Source: Alcanivorax sp. (lineage in GTDB: Bacteria; Pseudomonadota; Gammaproteobacteria; Pseudomonadales; Alcanivoracaceae). Taken from it: 43,081 bases of DNA. The DNA lies in contig NZ_JABURH010000146.1 in the NCBI RefSeq assembly GCF_014762765.1, positions 1-43,081 on the forward strand. The letters are read 5' to 3'. Position numbers and translations under genes: made by a program. Positions 27,715 to 35,685 of the stretch are shown piece after piece. Below the pieces are notes generated by a model. It had not been told where the DNA came from and did no database searches. It was given only the letters and a program-made list of their open reading frames with translations. The first letter of the stretch is position 1; every line of letters starts with the position of its first letter.

Positions 27715-29211
27715 ATGAAAGTATGCTGTCTTGGAATGGTTCTTGTCGCGTTGGCTGGCTGTGATCCAGTGCAATGGCCGGCAGATGTGCGTTTGCCGGA
27801 CGGGGCTGTCTACGATGGTGAAACCCGTAATGATCTCTTCCATGGTGAAGGCCGGCTCACCTGGCCCGATGGTCGTTACTATGAAGGAGCGTTTCGCGAA
27901 GGGCTTCTTGATGGCCATGGCAAGCTGGTAGACCGGCGCGGTTGTGTTCAGGAGGGTCAGTTTGTCGATGGCGTGTTGCATGGCGATGGGCAGTTCACCT
28001 GTGACGATGCCATCTGGCAGGGCCGGTTCGAACAGGGTGAGCTGGTAGAGGGCACCGTCAGCTATGCGGAAGGTGGCTCTTATCAGGGAGAGTTTCTGGA
28101 TCTCGCACCCCATGGCCAGGGGCTCTGGGTCACAGAAGGTGGCGAGCACTATGAAGGCCGATTCGAGAATGGCGAGTTACTGGAGGGCAGTTACCGGGAT
28201 GAGGAAGGTTACCGGTACGAAGGAGAGTTCCGCTATTTTTCCTACCATGGTCAGGGAGTTTTGACCCGGCCGGATGGTGTGGTGATCAAGGGTGAGTTTG
28301 AAAAGGGCTACGCCCATGGTAGCGGCACGCGCACTCAGCCGGCAGAGGGCGATGCTGAACCACAGGTAGAAAAAGGCTATTTCGTACGTGGTCGCTATTA
28401 TGCCAGTGAGCAGGCCTATCGGGAAAACCGCCATGCCCGGGCGGCGCAAATTGAGGCACGTCTATACACTGAGTCCAGCCGCTTGCAGTCGGTATTGTCC
28501 TCCCTGGCCCCGCAGCGGCCAGGTGTTCGTGATGTGTACCTGCTGGTGGTGGGCGGTGATGGCACCGAGGCCGTGTTTGCCCGTGAAGTGGACTGGGTGA
28601 CGGAACGGTTGGGGTCGGTGTTCGATCTCAAGCGCCGTCAGGTGCGTCTGATCAACGGTGGCAGTGATGACCTGCCCCTGGCTACCCGAACCAGTGTGCG
28701 TGAATCCCTGGAGGCACTGGATGCATTGATGGACCCGCAAGAAGACCTGCTCATGGTGCATCTGGTCAGTCATGGCTCCAAAGAGGGTGCCCTGTTGCTG
28801 GATGACCGGAACCTCAAGCTTAATGATCTGAGCGTGGCGGATGGCAAAAAGTGGTTCAACGCCCTGAAGGCGAAGCATCAGTGGCTGGTGGTGTCGGCCT
28901 GTTATTCCGGGAAATGGGTTGAAGCCCTGGCTTCCCCGCAGCGAGTGGTGTTCTCCTCCGCGGCATCGGATCGCACGTCCTTCGGTTGTGGTGACGACTC
29001 CGACCGCACCTGGTTCAGCAAGGCGTTATATGGTGAGGACATGGCTGCGGGCATTGATGACCCGGATGCCTGGTTTGCCGCGGCCAACCGCGAGGTGGCG
29101 CGGATGGAAGAAGAGCAGGGCATTGATGGGGAGGCGCACTCCATGCCGCAAAAAGCGGTGGGGGAGGCCTTTGTGCGCTGGTGGCAGGGTAAAGCAGTTA
29201 ATAGTGAATAG
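27715..29211 (+). CDS. Lipoprotein with MORN repeats and caspase-like C13 peptidase domain
   Basis: The 498-residue protein has a lipoprotein signal (lipobox ALAGC, Cys16). About eight MORN repeats follow (about 32-205), each of the YxGxFxxGxxxGxG type, for example YYEGAFREGLLDGHGK. A linker then leads to a C13/legumain-like peptidase domain (about 265-490). The catalytic dyad is visible as His353 in LVSHGS and Cys396 in VVSACYSG, and DRTSFGCG is another family segment. The lipid anchor predicts an envelope location. ATG 27715 places the signal at the N-terminus; a TTG at 27679 would bury it. The last codons (VNSE) and the stop lie in a heptad array, so the C-terminus has been rewritten. Confidence 0.88.
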   Translation: MKVCCLGMVLVALAGCDPVQWPADVRLPDGAVYDGETRNDLFHGEGRLTWPDGRYYEGAFREGLLDGHGKLVDRRGCVQEGQFVDGVLHGDGQFTCDDAIWQGRFEQGELVEGTVSYAEGGSYQGEFLDLAPHGQGLWVTEGGEHYEGRFENGELLEGSYRDEEGYRYEGEFRYFSYHGQGVLTRPDGVVIKGEFEKGYAHGSGTRTQPAEGDAEPQVEKGYFVRGRYYASEQAYRENRHARAAQIEARLYTESSRLQSVLSSLAPQRPGVRDVYLLVVGGDGTEAVFAREVDWVTERLGSVFDLKRRQVRLINGGSDDLPLATRTSVRESLEALDALMDPQEDLLMVHLVSHGSKEGALLLDDRNLKLNDLSVADGKKWFNALKAKHQWLVVSACYSGKWVEALASPQRVVFSSAASDRTSFGCGDDSDRTWFSKALYGEDMAAGIDDPDAWFAAANREVARMEEEQGIDGEAHSMPQKAVGEAFVRWWQGKAVNSE

Positions 29212-29224
29212 TTAACAGTTGATA
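29197..29224 (+). repeat. RTTRAYA heptad array, single arm
   Basis: Four contiguous units (GTTAATA, GTGAATA, GTTAACA, GTTGATA) overlap the final codons and TAG stop of the MORN-C13 gene. They are followed by GTGAAAC, similar to the GCGAAAA junction elsewhere. No inverse arm follows. A REP hairpin begins 27 bases later in the same relative order as at 8140-8223. Confidence 0.8.
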
Positions 29225-29251
29225 GTGAAACCCCTGAAGCGTGATGTGAGA

Positions 29252-29284
29252 GTAGGGTGCACTAAGCCTAAGGCGAACTGCACC
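29252..29284 (+). repeat. REP-type hairpin with GTAG head
   Basis: This copy differs from the 33-bp unit at 8191-8223 at one position (ACTAAGCC for ACTGAGCC). It keeps the GTAG head, the GGTGCA/TGCACC outer stem and the GCC-TAA-GGC inner stem. It sits between the convergent MORN-C13 and darP genes, where it could help to end or protect both transcripts. Confidence 0.8.
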
Positions 29285-29341
29285 AGCCGTTCATTGTTTC
29301 TCGGGCCAACGTTCATTGCTACAGGTTCAGTGCAGCACCTC

Positions 29342-29881
29342 TCAATACAGCGGCGCGGTTTTATCCAACTGGTTCAGGTAGCTCATCAGCTTGCGTCGCT
29401 CGCGTTTGAACTTGTCCTTTTCCGCTGCGGTGGCGGTGGCCGGGTCGGCCACCCGGGCCTTGAGGGCATTGCGGCTCAGGTTGCGTAATTGTTGCCGGTC
29501 CCCGTGGGGAAAGAACTCCAGGATCAGCTGCAGTGTGCTTTCGGCGTCCCGGGGTTGTTCGCAGGCCATGATTTGCTCTACCCAGTTGGTCAGCCGTTGC
29601 TGGCGGAATGGGTCATGAAACGCTTCCAGAGCCTGGATGATCTGCTCGCTGTTGGATTCGCGCATCAGACGGCCGATGTACTGGGCATGGCGACGACGCG
29701 CTTCGTGATGGTTGATGCGACTGGCTTCGTCCAGGGCCTTTTTCAGTTCATCGCCCAGGGGCAGCCGCTCGCGCTCTGCCGGCTTCATGTCCATTAACGA
29801 GAGTCCCAGCTCCTGCAAAGCACTGTCATCGCGTTTTTGTTGTGTCTTGCTGGTCAGCAGGTCGTCGTTATACTCGGTCAT
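29342..29881 (-). CDS. darP: Ribosome-associated protein DarP (YjgA, DUF615)
   Basis: DarP binds late 50S assembly intermediates and promotes peptidyl-transferase-centre maturation. The 179-residue, highly charged helical protein shows family features: KRDDSALQELGLSLMDM (compare KRDAEELKRLGAEIVDL in E. coli, from memory), ARRRHAQYIGRLMR, and FFPHGDRQQLRNLSRNA near 120. It diverges from pmbA with only 36 bases between the start codons, as in Pseudomonas. No clear Shine-Dalgarno precedes the ATG. Confidence 0.93.
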   Translation of the reverse strand: MTEYNDDLLTSKTQQKRDDSALQELGLSLMDMKPAERERLPLGDELKKALDEASRINHHEARRRHAQYIGRLMRESNSEQIIQALEAFHDPFRQQRLTNWVEQIMACEQPRDAESTLQLILEFFPHGDRQQLRNLSRNALKARVADPATATAAEKDKFKRERRKLMSYLNQLDKTAPLY

Positions 29882-29917
29882 TACATTTTCTGATTCTGGT
29901 TACGGAACCGCTATTTT
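29882..29917. promoter_or_regulatory. Very short divergent darP / pmbA intergenic region
   Basis: Only 36 bases separate two divergent start codons. Promoters for both genes must lie inside the opposite coding sequences or overlap here. An AT-rich tract and a GGTT-ACGG-AACC dyad are visible. Neither gene has a strong ribosome-binding site in this space. Confidence 0.45.
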
Positions 29918-31273
29918 ATGTCTGATTCCCCCGCAACGACAGCAGTACTGGATATTGCCCAATTACGCCAGGCAGAAGACACGGCTGCCTGGGTGCTGGA
30001 AGAGGCGAAACGTCAGGGCGCCGATGGTGTGGAAGTGAATGTGAGCCTGTCCCAGGGGTATTCGGTCAATGTGCGCCAGGGGGAGGTGGAAACCGTGGAA
30101 TTCCATCGTGACCGTGGGGTGTCGGTGACCGTGTTCCGTGGCCAGCGCAAGGGTCATGCCAGCAGTTCTGACGACAATCGTGACAGCCTCCGCGATACCA
30201 TTCAGGCGGCGGCCTCTATTGCCCGTTACACCGAGGAAGACCGGTATGCGGGTCTGGCGCCAGCTGACATGCTGGCTCGGGAGGTGCCCGACCTGGATCT
30301 GTATCACCCCTGGGCAATGGATACCCAGGCGGCCATTGACGAGGCATTGCGCTGTGAAACCGTGGCTCGCAATGATGCCCGCATCGTCAATTCCGAAGGG
30401 GCTTCCATCAACAGTGGCGCCAGTCTGCGGGTCTTCGCGACCTCTGAAGGTTTCTTGCACGGCTATCGCGGCACCCACCACAGCCGGGTCTGTAGTGTGG
30501 TGGCGGAAGATGAAAACGGCATGCAGCGCGATTACTGGTATGACGGCGGGCGTATCGGCGAGCGACTGGCCGCTGCCGAGGAGATTGGCGAGAAAGCCCG
30601 GGAGCGGACATTGGCCAGACTGGGGGCCAGCATTCCCGAAACTGGTGAATTACCGGTGATTTTTGCACCGGAGGTGGCCTCAGGCCTGTTGGGCCACCTG
30701 GTATCCGCCATCAGCGGTGGTGCCCTTTACCGGCGCAGTTCCTTCCTGCAGGACAGTATCGGTACCGCTGTGCTGCCCAAGGGATTTTCGCTCACAGAAA
30801 ACCCGCATCTGTCTGCCGGTAATGCTTCCGCGCCCTTCGATGGGGATGGCTTGCCCACCCATGCACAGTCTTTTGTGGAGGATGGTGTGCTGCGCCAGTA
30901 TGCACTGGGCCTGTATGCCAGTCGCCGTTTACAGATGGCGCCCACCGGCAATGGCGGCGGGGTGCGTAACCTGTCCATCACCGATACCGGCGAGTCGCTG
31001 GCGGCGTTGATGGCCCGGGTGCCGAAAGGCATCCTGGTCACGGAAGTCATGGGGCAGGGGGTAAATCTGGTGACCGGGGACTATTCCCGTGGTGCCAGCG
31101 GTTTCTGGTTTGAGAACGGTGTCATACAAGGAGCCTTGCAAGAGTTTACCATTGCGGGGCATTTGGGGGAGATGCTCAAGGGTATTCAGGGGAGCGGCAC
31201 CGATGTGGATTATCGGGGTAACATTGCCAGCGGCTCTCTATTGCTGTCGCCAATAAAGATCGCCGGACGATAG
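29918..31273 (+). CDS. pmbA: Metalloprotease subunit PmbA (TldE)
   Basis: PmbA is the partner of TldD in a heterodimeric zinc protease. By family knowledge it lacks the HExxxH site and supports the TldD active site. The 451-residue protein has the expected length and the segments EVNVSLSQGYSVNVRQGEVE (about 39-58), ENPHLSAGNASAPFDGDGLP, and the C-terminal NLVTGDYSRGASGFWFENG. No HExxxH is present, consistent with the PmbA rather than the TldD branch. It diverges from darP and is followed by a separately started membrane protein. Confidence 0.96.
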   Translation: MSDSPATTAVLDIAQLRQAEDTAAWVLEEAKRQGADGVEVNVSLSQGYSVNVRQGEVETVEFHRDRGVSVTVFRGQRKGHASSSDDNRDSLRDTIQAAASIARYTEEDRYAGLAPADMLAREVPDLDLYHPWAMDTQAAIDEALRCETVARNDARIVNSEGASINSGASLRVFATSEGFLHGYRGTHHSRVCSVVAEDENGMQRDYWYDGGRIGERLAAAEEIGEKARERTLARLGASIPETGELPVIFAPEVASGLLGHLVSAISGGALYRRSSFLQDSIGTAVLPKGFSLTENPHLSAGNASAPFDGDGLPTHAQSFVEDGVLRQYALGLYASRRLQMAPTGNGGGVRNLSITDTGESLAALMARVPKGILVTEVMGQGVNLVTGDYSRGASGFWFENGVIQGALQEFTIAGHLGEMLKGIQGSGTDVDYRGNIASGSLLLSPIKIAGR

Positions 31274-31325
31274 CATATCCGGGCATTTTCAATGGATGAA
31301 AATTTTTTCGGGAAAGGAGCAAACC

Positions 31326-32081
31326 GTGAGTGAAATCAATCCGTATCAACAGCCGCAAGCCGAGCTGGTTGACGACAATAATCCACCAGCACAACCGCTC
31401 ACCATTCTGGCTGAGCCACGCAAGGTGAGTGTGGGAGATGCGCTGGGCTGGATCGGTAGTGGACACAAGATGCTGCCGGGTCACTGGGGTGTCGTGTTGG
31501 GGGCCTTGGTGGTTACTGTGCTGATCACCTCCGCTTTCCAGATTATTCCGCTGCTTGGCATGATCGCGCAGGTGTTGGCCACGCCCCTGCTATACGCCGG
31601 GATCGTGAAAATCTTCCATCGCATGGAAACCGAAGGTACGTCGGATTTTGCCGACCTGTTCGCTGCTTTCTCCGAGCGGACCGGCCCTCTTATTCTGATG
31701 GCCCTGGCTCAGCTCGGCGTGATGCTGCTGCTCGGGATTATCTTCGGGGGGCTGGGGTATGCAATGGGTGCTGGAGGCGGCGCTACTACAGGAGCCATGG
31801 TGGTGATCGGGCTGCTGGGGGTGGTAGCCGTGTTCGGTTTCGTATACCTGTTCTATTTCACTGTGCCACTGATCTTTCTGGGCAATAAGGGGGTAGGCGA
31901 AGCCATGAAACTGAGCCTCGGCGGCTTCACCCGTAATGTGATCCCCTTGATCGTTTACCTTCTGGTGACCATGGTGATCGTGCTGGTAGCCGCTTTGCCA
32001 CTGTTGCTGGGGTGGCTGTTCGTTATGCCGATTCTTGCCGGCGCCTACTACGTGTCCTTCCGGCAGATTTTTGTGGAGTAA
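31326..32081 (+). CDS. BPSS1780-type integral membrane protein
   Basis: The 251-residue protein has a polar N-terminal tail (SEINPYQQPQAELVDDNN) with the NPYQ motif common in this membrane family. About five or six hydrophobic segments follow, with a Gly/Ala-rich stretch near 150-160. The GTG at 31326 is chosen because AAAGGAG stands 6 bases upstream. An in-frame ATG at 31296 lacks this. The resemblance to the BPSS1780 family (COG5473) is from memory of its NPYxxP opening and membrane pattern, and its function is not known. It ends before the bidirectional terminator at 32104-32133. Confidence 0.8.
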   Translation: MSEINPYQQPQAELVDDNNPPAQPLTILAEPRKVSVGDALGWIGSGHKMLPGHWGVVLGALVVTVLITSAFQIIPLLGMIAQVLATPLLYAGIVKIFHRMETEGTSDFADLFAAFSERTGPLILMALAQLGVMLLLGIIFGGLGYAMGAGGGATTGAMVVIGLLGVVAVFGFVYLFYFTVPLIFLGNKGVGEAMKLSLGGFTRNVIPLIVYLLVTMVIVLVAALPLLLGWLFVMPILAGAYYVSFRQIFVE

Positions 32082-32103
32082 ATCCCGCTGGAAAGCATGA
32101 CCC

Positions 32104-32133
32104 AAAAAGGCGCCATTGATTGGCGCCTTTTTT
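32104..32133. terminator. Bidirectional intrinsic terminator
   Basis: A run of five A precedes a GGCGCCA/TGGCGCC 7-bp stem with a 5-base loop, followed by six T. The symmetry gives a U-tract after the stem on both strands. It lies between the convergent membrane-protein gene and mgtE and should terminate both. It is the clearest intrinsic terminator in the window. Confidence 0.92.
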
Positions 32134-32149
32134 GTGGGCGAATGAAAAA

Positions 32150-33514
32150 TCAGACCAGCAGATGCGCGTAGAGCACGGTGGCCAGACCCAGGAAGGCAAA
32201 GAAACCCACGATATCGGTGATGGTGGTAAGCACCACGGAGCCGGCCAGAGCCGGATCGATACCCATCTTCTTCATGATCATCGGCAGCATGGCGCCGGCA
32301 CAGGCGGCCATGATCAGGTTGATGATCATGGCGGCAGCGATGACCATGCCGATACTGGGGTCGTCAAACCACAGTGCTGCCGTAATGCCGATCACCGTGG
32401 CCCAAAGCAGGCCGTTCAGTGCGCCAACGGACAATTCCTTGACCAGCAGATAGCGGGTATTACTGGACTGGATCTGTCCCAGTGCCATGGCCCGGATCAC
32501 CAGGGTCAGGGTCTGACTGCCAGCGATACCGCCCATGCTGGCAACAATGGGCATCAGAATGGCCAGCGCCACCACTTTTTCCAGGGTGGCTTCAAACAGA
32601 CCGATCACGGCGGAGGCAGCCAGGGCGGTAAGCAGATTGATGCCCAGCCAGACAGCCCGACGCCGCGCCGTTTGCCAAACGGAACCAAAGGTGTCCTCGT
32701 CCTCATCCAGACCGGCCATGCTCATCAGTGAGTGGTCGGCTTCCTCGATGATCACGTCTACCACGTCATCAATGGTAATCCGGCCGACCAGCATGCCGTC
32801 TTCGTCCACCACCGGGGCGGTTACCAGATCCTGGCGCTCAAAGATCTTGGCCACTTCGTGAGCAGGCAAGTTGGCGGGAATGGATTCGGTATCAGTGATC
32901 ATGGCCTCGCGCACGGTGGTGCCGGGATCGCTGATCAGAACCTTGGTCAGTGGTAACAACCCGATAAACTGATTACGGCGATTGACCACTGCCAGGTTAT
33001 CGGTGGTGCGAGGGATTTCCCCCCGACGGCGCAGGTAGCGTTGCACCACTTCGAAGGTGATTTCCGGGCGGATGGTAATCACATCCGTGTTCATCAGGCC
33101 CCCGGCGGTATCCTCCGGGTAGCTCATCACCTGTTCCAGCCGGTCGCGATTCTGCTCGTCCAGGCTGGCCATGACCTGGCTGGTCACATGATCAGGCAGC
33201 TCCTGCAGCAAGTCGGCAAGGTCATCGGTGTCCAGCTCTTCCACCAGAGAGACCAGCTCATCAGTGCTCAGGTTGCGCAGTAGCTCAACCCGCACTTCCT
33301 CACCCAGATACTGGAGAACCTCGCTTTCCTGGTCCTTGCTGAGCAGTTGCCAGAGAATCTCCCGTTCCCGGGGCGGAAAGGATTCCAGCAAATGCGCCGC
33401 CTCAGCACCGGGCAGATTATTGAACAGCTGTCGAACCTGCGTATAGGTGCCGCTGGACAAGGCGCGGTTGATGACTTTGTGGTGTTGCTGGCTACGGCTG
33501 GTATCGGCGGGCAT
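32150..33514 (-). CDS. mgtE: Magnesium transporter MgtE
   Basis: MgtE is a homodimeric Mg2+ channel/transporter gated by cytoplasmic magnesium. The 454-residue protein has an acidic helical N domain (about 1-125), two CBS domains (about 130-255; MNTDVITIRPEITFE, VTAPVVDEDGMLVGRITIDD), a plug helix, and five membrane helices including GSQTLTLVIRAMALG and IINLIMAACAGAMLP. The ATG at 33514 (MPADTSRS) is chosen. The open frame runs to 33571, but its extra 19 residues are encoded by the heptad element. No Shine-Dalgarno is visible. It is the last gene of the rpoN-ptsN-rapZ-ptsO series. Confidence 0.94.
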   Translation of the reverse strand: MPADTSRSQQHHKVINRALSSGTYTQVRQLFNNLPGAEAAHLLESFPPREREILWQLLSKDQESEVLQYLGEEVRVELLRNLSTDELVSLVEELDTDDLADLLQELPDHVTSQVMASLDEQNRDRLEQVMSYPEDTAGGLMNTDVITIRPEITFEVVQRYLRRRGEIPRTTDNLAVVNRRNQFIGLLPLTKVLISDPGTTVREAMITDTESIPANLPAHEVAKIFERQDLVTAPVVDEDGMLVGRITIDDVVDVIIEEADHSLMSMAGLDEDEDTFGSVWQTARRRAVWLGINLLTALAASAVIGLFEATLEKVVALAILMPIVASMGGIAGSQTLTLVIRAMALGQIQSSNTRYLLVKELSVGALNGLLWATVIGITAALWFDDPSIGMVIAAAMIINLIMAACAGAMLPMIMKKMGIDPALAGSVVLTTITDIVGFFAFLGLATVLYAHLLV

Positions 33515-33522
33515 GGAATATA

Positions 33523-33608
33523 ATGAATAGTTAATAGTGAATAATGAATAACTCTCTGGATGGTACCCCAAATCCTGCGCTATTAATTATTCATTATTAA
33601 TAATTCAT
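33523..33608. repeat. RTTRAYA heptad-armed palindromic element
   Basis: Four units on the left (ATGAATA, GTTAATA, GTGAATA, ATGAATA; 33523-33550) face four inverse units on the right (TATTAAT, TATTCAT and variants; 33581-33608) around a 30-bp core containing GGTACC. It fills the interval between ptsO and mgtE. The right arm ends 6 bases (TGCCTT) from the ptsO stop, and the left arm begins 8 bases before the mgtE start, removing any usual ribosome site. Confidence 0.85.
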
Positions 33609-33614
33609 TGCCTT

Positions 33615-33884
33615 TTACTCTTCTTCATCAAAGCGACGGGCGAACAGATCGGTGAGTTCTTCCATGGCAGCGGTTTCATCATTCCCCTCCACCTGAAAGG
33701 TAATGCTGCTGCCCTTGGCCGCGCCAAGCATCAGCAGACCCATGATGCTCTTGGCATCTATCGGGTTGCCATTGTGAAGAACATGGATGCGACTTTCATA
33801 GCGAGAGGCCACGCTGACCACCTTGGCGGCAGCACGGGCATGGAGGCCGAGTTTATTGATGATATCCAGTTGTTTTTCGATCAT
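33615..33884 (-). CDS. ptsO: HPr-like phosphocarrier NPr
   Basis: NPr passes phosphate from EI-Ntr (PtsP) to PtsN in the nitrogen PTS. The 89-residue protein has the phosphorylation site KLGLHARAAA (His15) and the regulatory-site region DAKSIMGLLML (Ser46), and ends in an acidic tail (RRFDEEE). It follows rapZ by 15 bases, the usual order. Its stop is followed by AAGGCA and then a heptad-armed element. Confidence 0.94.
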   Translation of the reverse strand: MIEKQLDIINKLGLHARAAAKVVSVASRYESRIHVLHNGNPIDAKSIMGLLMLGAAKGSSITFQVEGNDETAAMEELTDLFARRFDEEE

Positions 33885-33899
33885 TGAGTGGCGTTGCCC

Positions 33900-34751
33900 T
33901 TAGTCCAGTTCGCGGTGGCGGACCTGGAGGGGAGTGCCCTCATCGCGCAGCCGTTTTGCCAGCTGCTCGGTAATGAATACCGAACGATGGCGGCCACCGG
34001 TGCAGCCGATGGCGACAGTCACATAGCTGCGATCACTTTCGGCAAACGCCGGCAACCAGCGTTTTACGAAATGATGAATATCCTCAAGCATGTCGTGGCT
34101 GGCCTCATGCTGCTGGAGAAAATCGATGATGGCGTCATCGCGGCCGGTAAAGGGTCGCAGGTCGGCCCGCCAGTGAGGGTTGGGCAGTACCCGTACGTCA
34201 AACACCAGGTCAGCATCATTGGGCAAACCGTTCTTGAAGCCGAAGGATTCCAGTTGCAGCGACAGGGTGGCACTGCGATTGGCTACCCGCTCGCGCATCA
34301 GGTTGCGGAGGCTGTGAACGTCGTAGTTGCTGGTGTCGATCACCAGGTCGGCACGCAGGCGGATGTTGGCCAGCAATTCCCGTTCGTGCTGTATGGCCGC
34401 TTCCAGAGAGCCTTGCTGGGCGCCCAGTGGGTGACGACGACGGGTGGCGCTGAAGCGTTTCAACAGGGTGCTGTCGTCCGCATCCAGATAAATGATCTCG
34501 GTCTTCACCTGCTGCTGGTGCAGGGCATCCAGGATGGCATCAAAGGCCAGCAGCTGGGTGGGTAGATTGCGGGCATCAATGCCCACCGCCGCACGCTCTA
34601 TTGGGAGCTCACCCTGGTCAAGCTGTTCCGCGAGTATCGGGAGCATGCCCACTGGCAAGTTGTCGACGCAGTAGTAGTTCTGGTCTTCCATGGCTTGCAG
34701 GGCGGTGGTTTTGCCCGAGCCGGAACGGCCGCTGATGATGGTGAGTTTCAT
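33900..34751 (-). CDS. rapZ: RNase adapter protein RapZ
   Basis: RapZ is an ATP/GTP-binding protein. In enterobacteria it senses glucosamine-6-phosphate and targets the sRNA GlmZ to RNase E. The 283-residue protein has a Walker A GRSGSGKT (8-15), the NYYCVDNLPVGMLP segment (about 25-38) and a C-terminal domain with GCTGGRHRSVFI. It lies between ptsN and ptsO as in most proteobacteria. Whether a GlmZ-type RNA exists here cannot be told, and the function outside enterobacteria is less certain. Confidence 0.95.
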   Translation of the reverse strand: MKLTIISGRSGSGKTTALQAMEDQNYYCVDNLPVGMLPILAEQLDQGELPIERAAVGIDARNLPTQLLAFDAILDALHQQQVKTEIIYLDADDSTLLKRFSATRRRHPLGAQQGSLEAAIQHERELLANIRLRADLVIDTSNYDVHSLRNLMRERVANRSATLSLQLESFGFKNGLPNDADLVFDVRVLPNPHWRADLRPFTGRDDAIIDFLQQHEASHDMLEDIHHFVKRWLPAFAESDRSYVTVAIGCTGGRHRSVFITEQLAKRLRDEGTPLQVRHRELD

Positions 34752-34857
34752 GGTTGCACCGTTTGCATGCTAATTGCAGCGCGTTGGCACGTAACATTGA
34801 TAGACGAGGCAATACCGTGGGTGTGTGCGGTGATGCCTGAAAGCGTGTTGCGTTCCT

Positions 34858-35331
34858 TCATGAGGCCAGTCGCAACTCCGCTTCGGATTCTACGGCGGTG
34901 TGATAAAGGTGGTGGTCGTTCTTGCTCAATCGCAGCTCGGCACGGTAATCGTCGTCGTTGAACAGGGAAGCCAGGTGACTGAGCGTTTTCAGGTGCTGTT
35001 CCGGGTTTTCCTGGGGAACCAGCAGTACAAAAACCAGATCTACCGGGCGGCCGTCAACGGCGTCAAAATCGATGGGGGTAGAGAGTTTCAGCAGCAGCCC
35101 GATGGGTTGCTGGCAGTGACCAAGACGGCAGTGAGGAATGGCTATGCCTTCACCGATGCCCGTGGAGCCCAGCTTTTCCCGGGCTACCAGGGCATCGAAG
35201 ACCTCCTGTTCGTTTAGGCTGTCGCAGCCGGCCGCGGCCAGCTGCGCAACCTGGTCCAGCAGCTGTTTCTTGCTGCTGGCCTGCACCTCGCTATGGGTGC
35301 GTGCTTCGGTGAGTAGTTCGCGAACTCGCAT
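34858..35331 (-). CDS. ptsN: Nitrogen PTS IIA component PtsN
   Basis: PtsN (EIIA-Ntr) is phosphorylated by NPr and regulates potassium uptake, nitrogen and envelope-stress responses by protein contact. The 157-residue protein has the phosphorylated His67 in GIAIPHCRL and segments REKLGSTGIGEG and VFVLLVPQENPEQHL, typical of the family. It lies between hpf and rapZ. About 106 bases separate it from rapZ, and the leader there has no clear promoter. Confidence 0.95.
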   Translation of the reverse strand: MRVRELLTEARTHSEVQASSKKQLLDQVAQLAAAGCDSLNEQEVFDALVAREKLGSTGIGEGIAIPHCRLGHCQQPIGLLLKLSTPIDFDAVDGRPVDLVFVLLVPQENPEQHLKTLSHLASLFNDDDYRAELRLSKNDHHLYHTAVESEAELRLAS

Positions 35332-35347
35332 AATTGTCGCTTTGGGT

Positions 35348-35647
35348 TCAGTGGCCGTGTTTGTGGCTGACGGCCTTTTCCTTGTGTTTGAGGATCTGGC
35401 GGTCGAGCTTGTCCGTCAGCTTGTCGATGGCAGCGTACATGTCCACTGCCTCAGCGGTGGCGAAGACGTCGGCCCCGGAGATATGGATAGTGGATTCCGC
35501 CTTGTGGGTCTTGGGTTCCGGGGAAAGAATCACCTGGACACTGGTAATCTGGTCGAAATGCCGTTCAAGACGGGAAAACTTGTCTCCCACATAGGCTCGC
35601 AAAGCGTCGGTAATTTCCAGGTGATGACCGCTGATATTAATTTGCAT
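35348..35647 (-). CDS. hpf: Ribosome hibernation promoting factor, short form
   Basis: Short HPF binds the 30S A/P-site region and, with RMF, drives 100S dimer formation in stationary phase. The 99-residue length and the segments ISGHHLEITDALRAYV and DMYAAIDKLTDKLDRQI identify it. The tail is His/Lys-rich (KHKEKAVSHKHGH). AAGGAG stands 6 bases before the ATG. It follows rpoN by 38 bases, the common rpoN-hpf-ptsN order. Confidence 0.96.
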   Translation of the reverse strand: MQINISGHHLEITDALRAYVGDKFSRLERHFDQITSVQVILSPEPKTHKAESTIHISGADVFATAEAVDMYAAIDKLTDKLDRQILKHKEKAVSHKHGH

Positions 35648-35685
35648 GTCTGGCTCCTTTACCTGCTCTTGGGCCGTCCCGGCGC

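Noticed and set aside
34785-34799. TGGCAC followed by TTG, a possible sigma-54 promoter near ptsN and rapZ
   Set aside because: The spacing and the second element do not fit TGGCAC-N5-TTGC, and it faces away from the genes it would drive.
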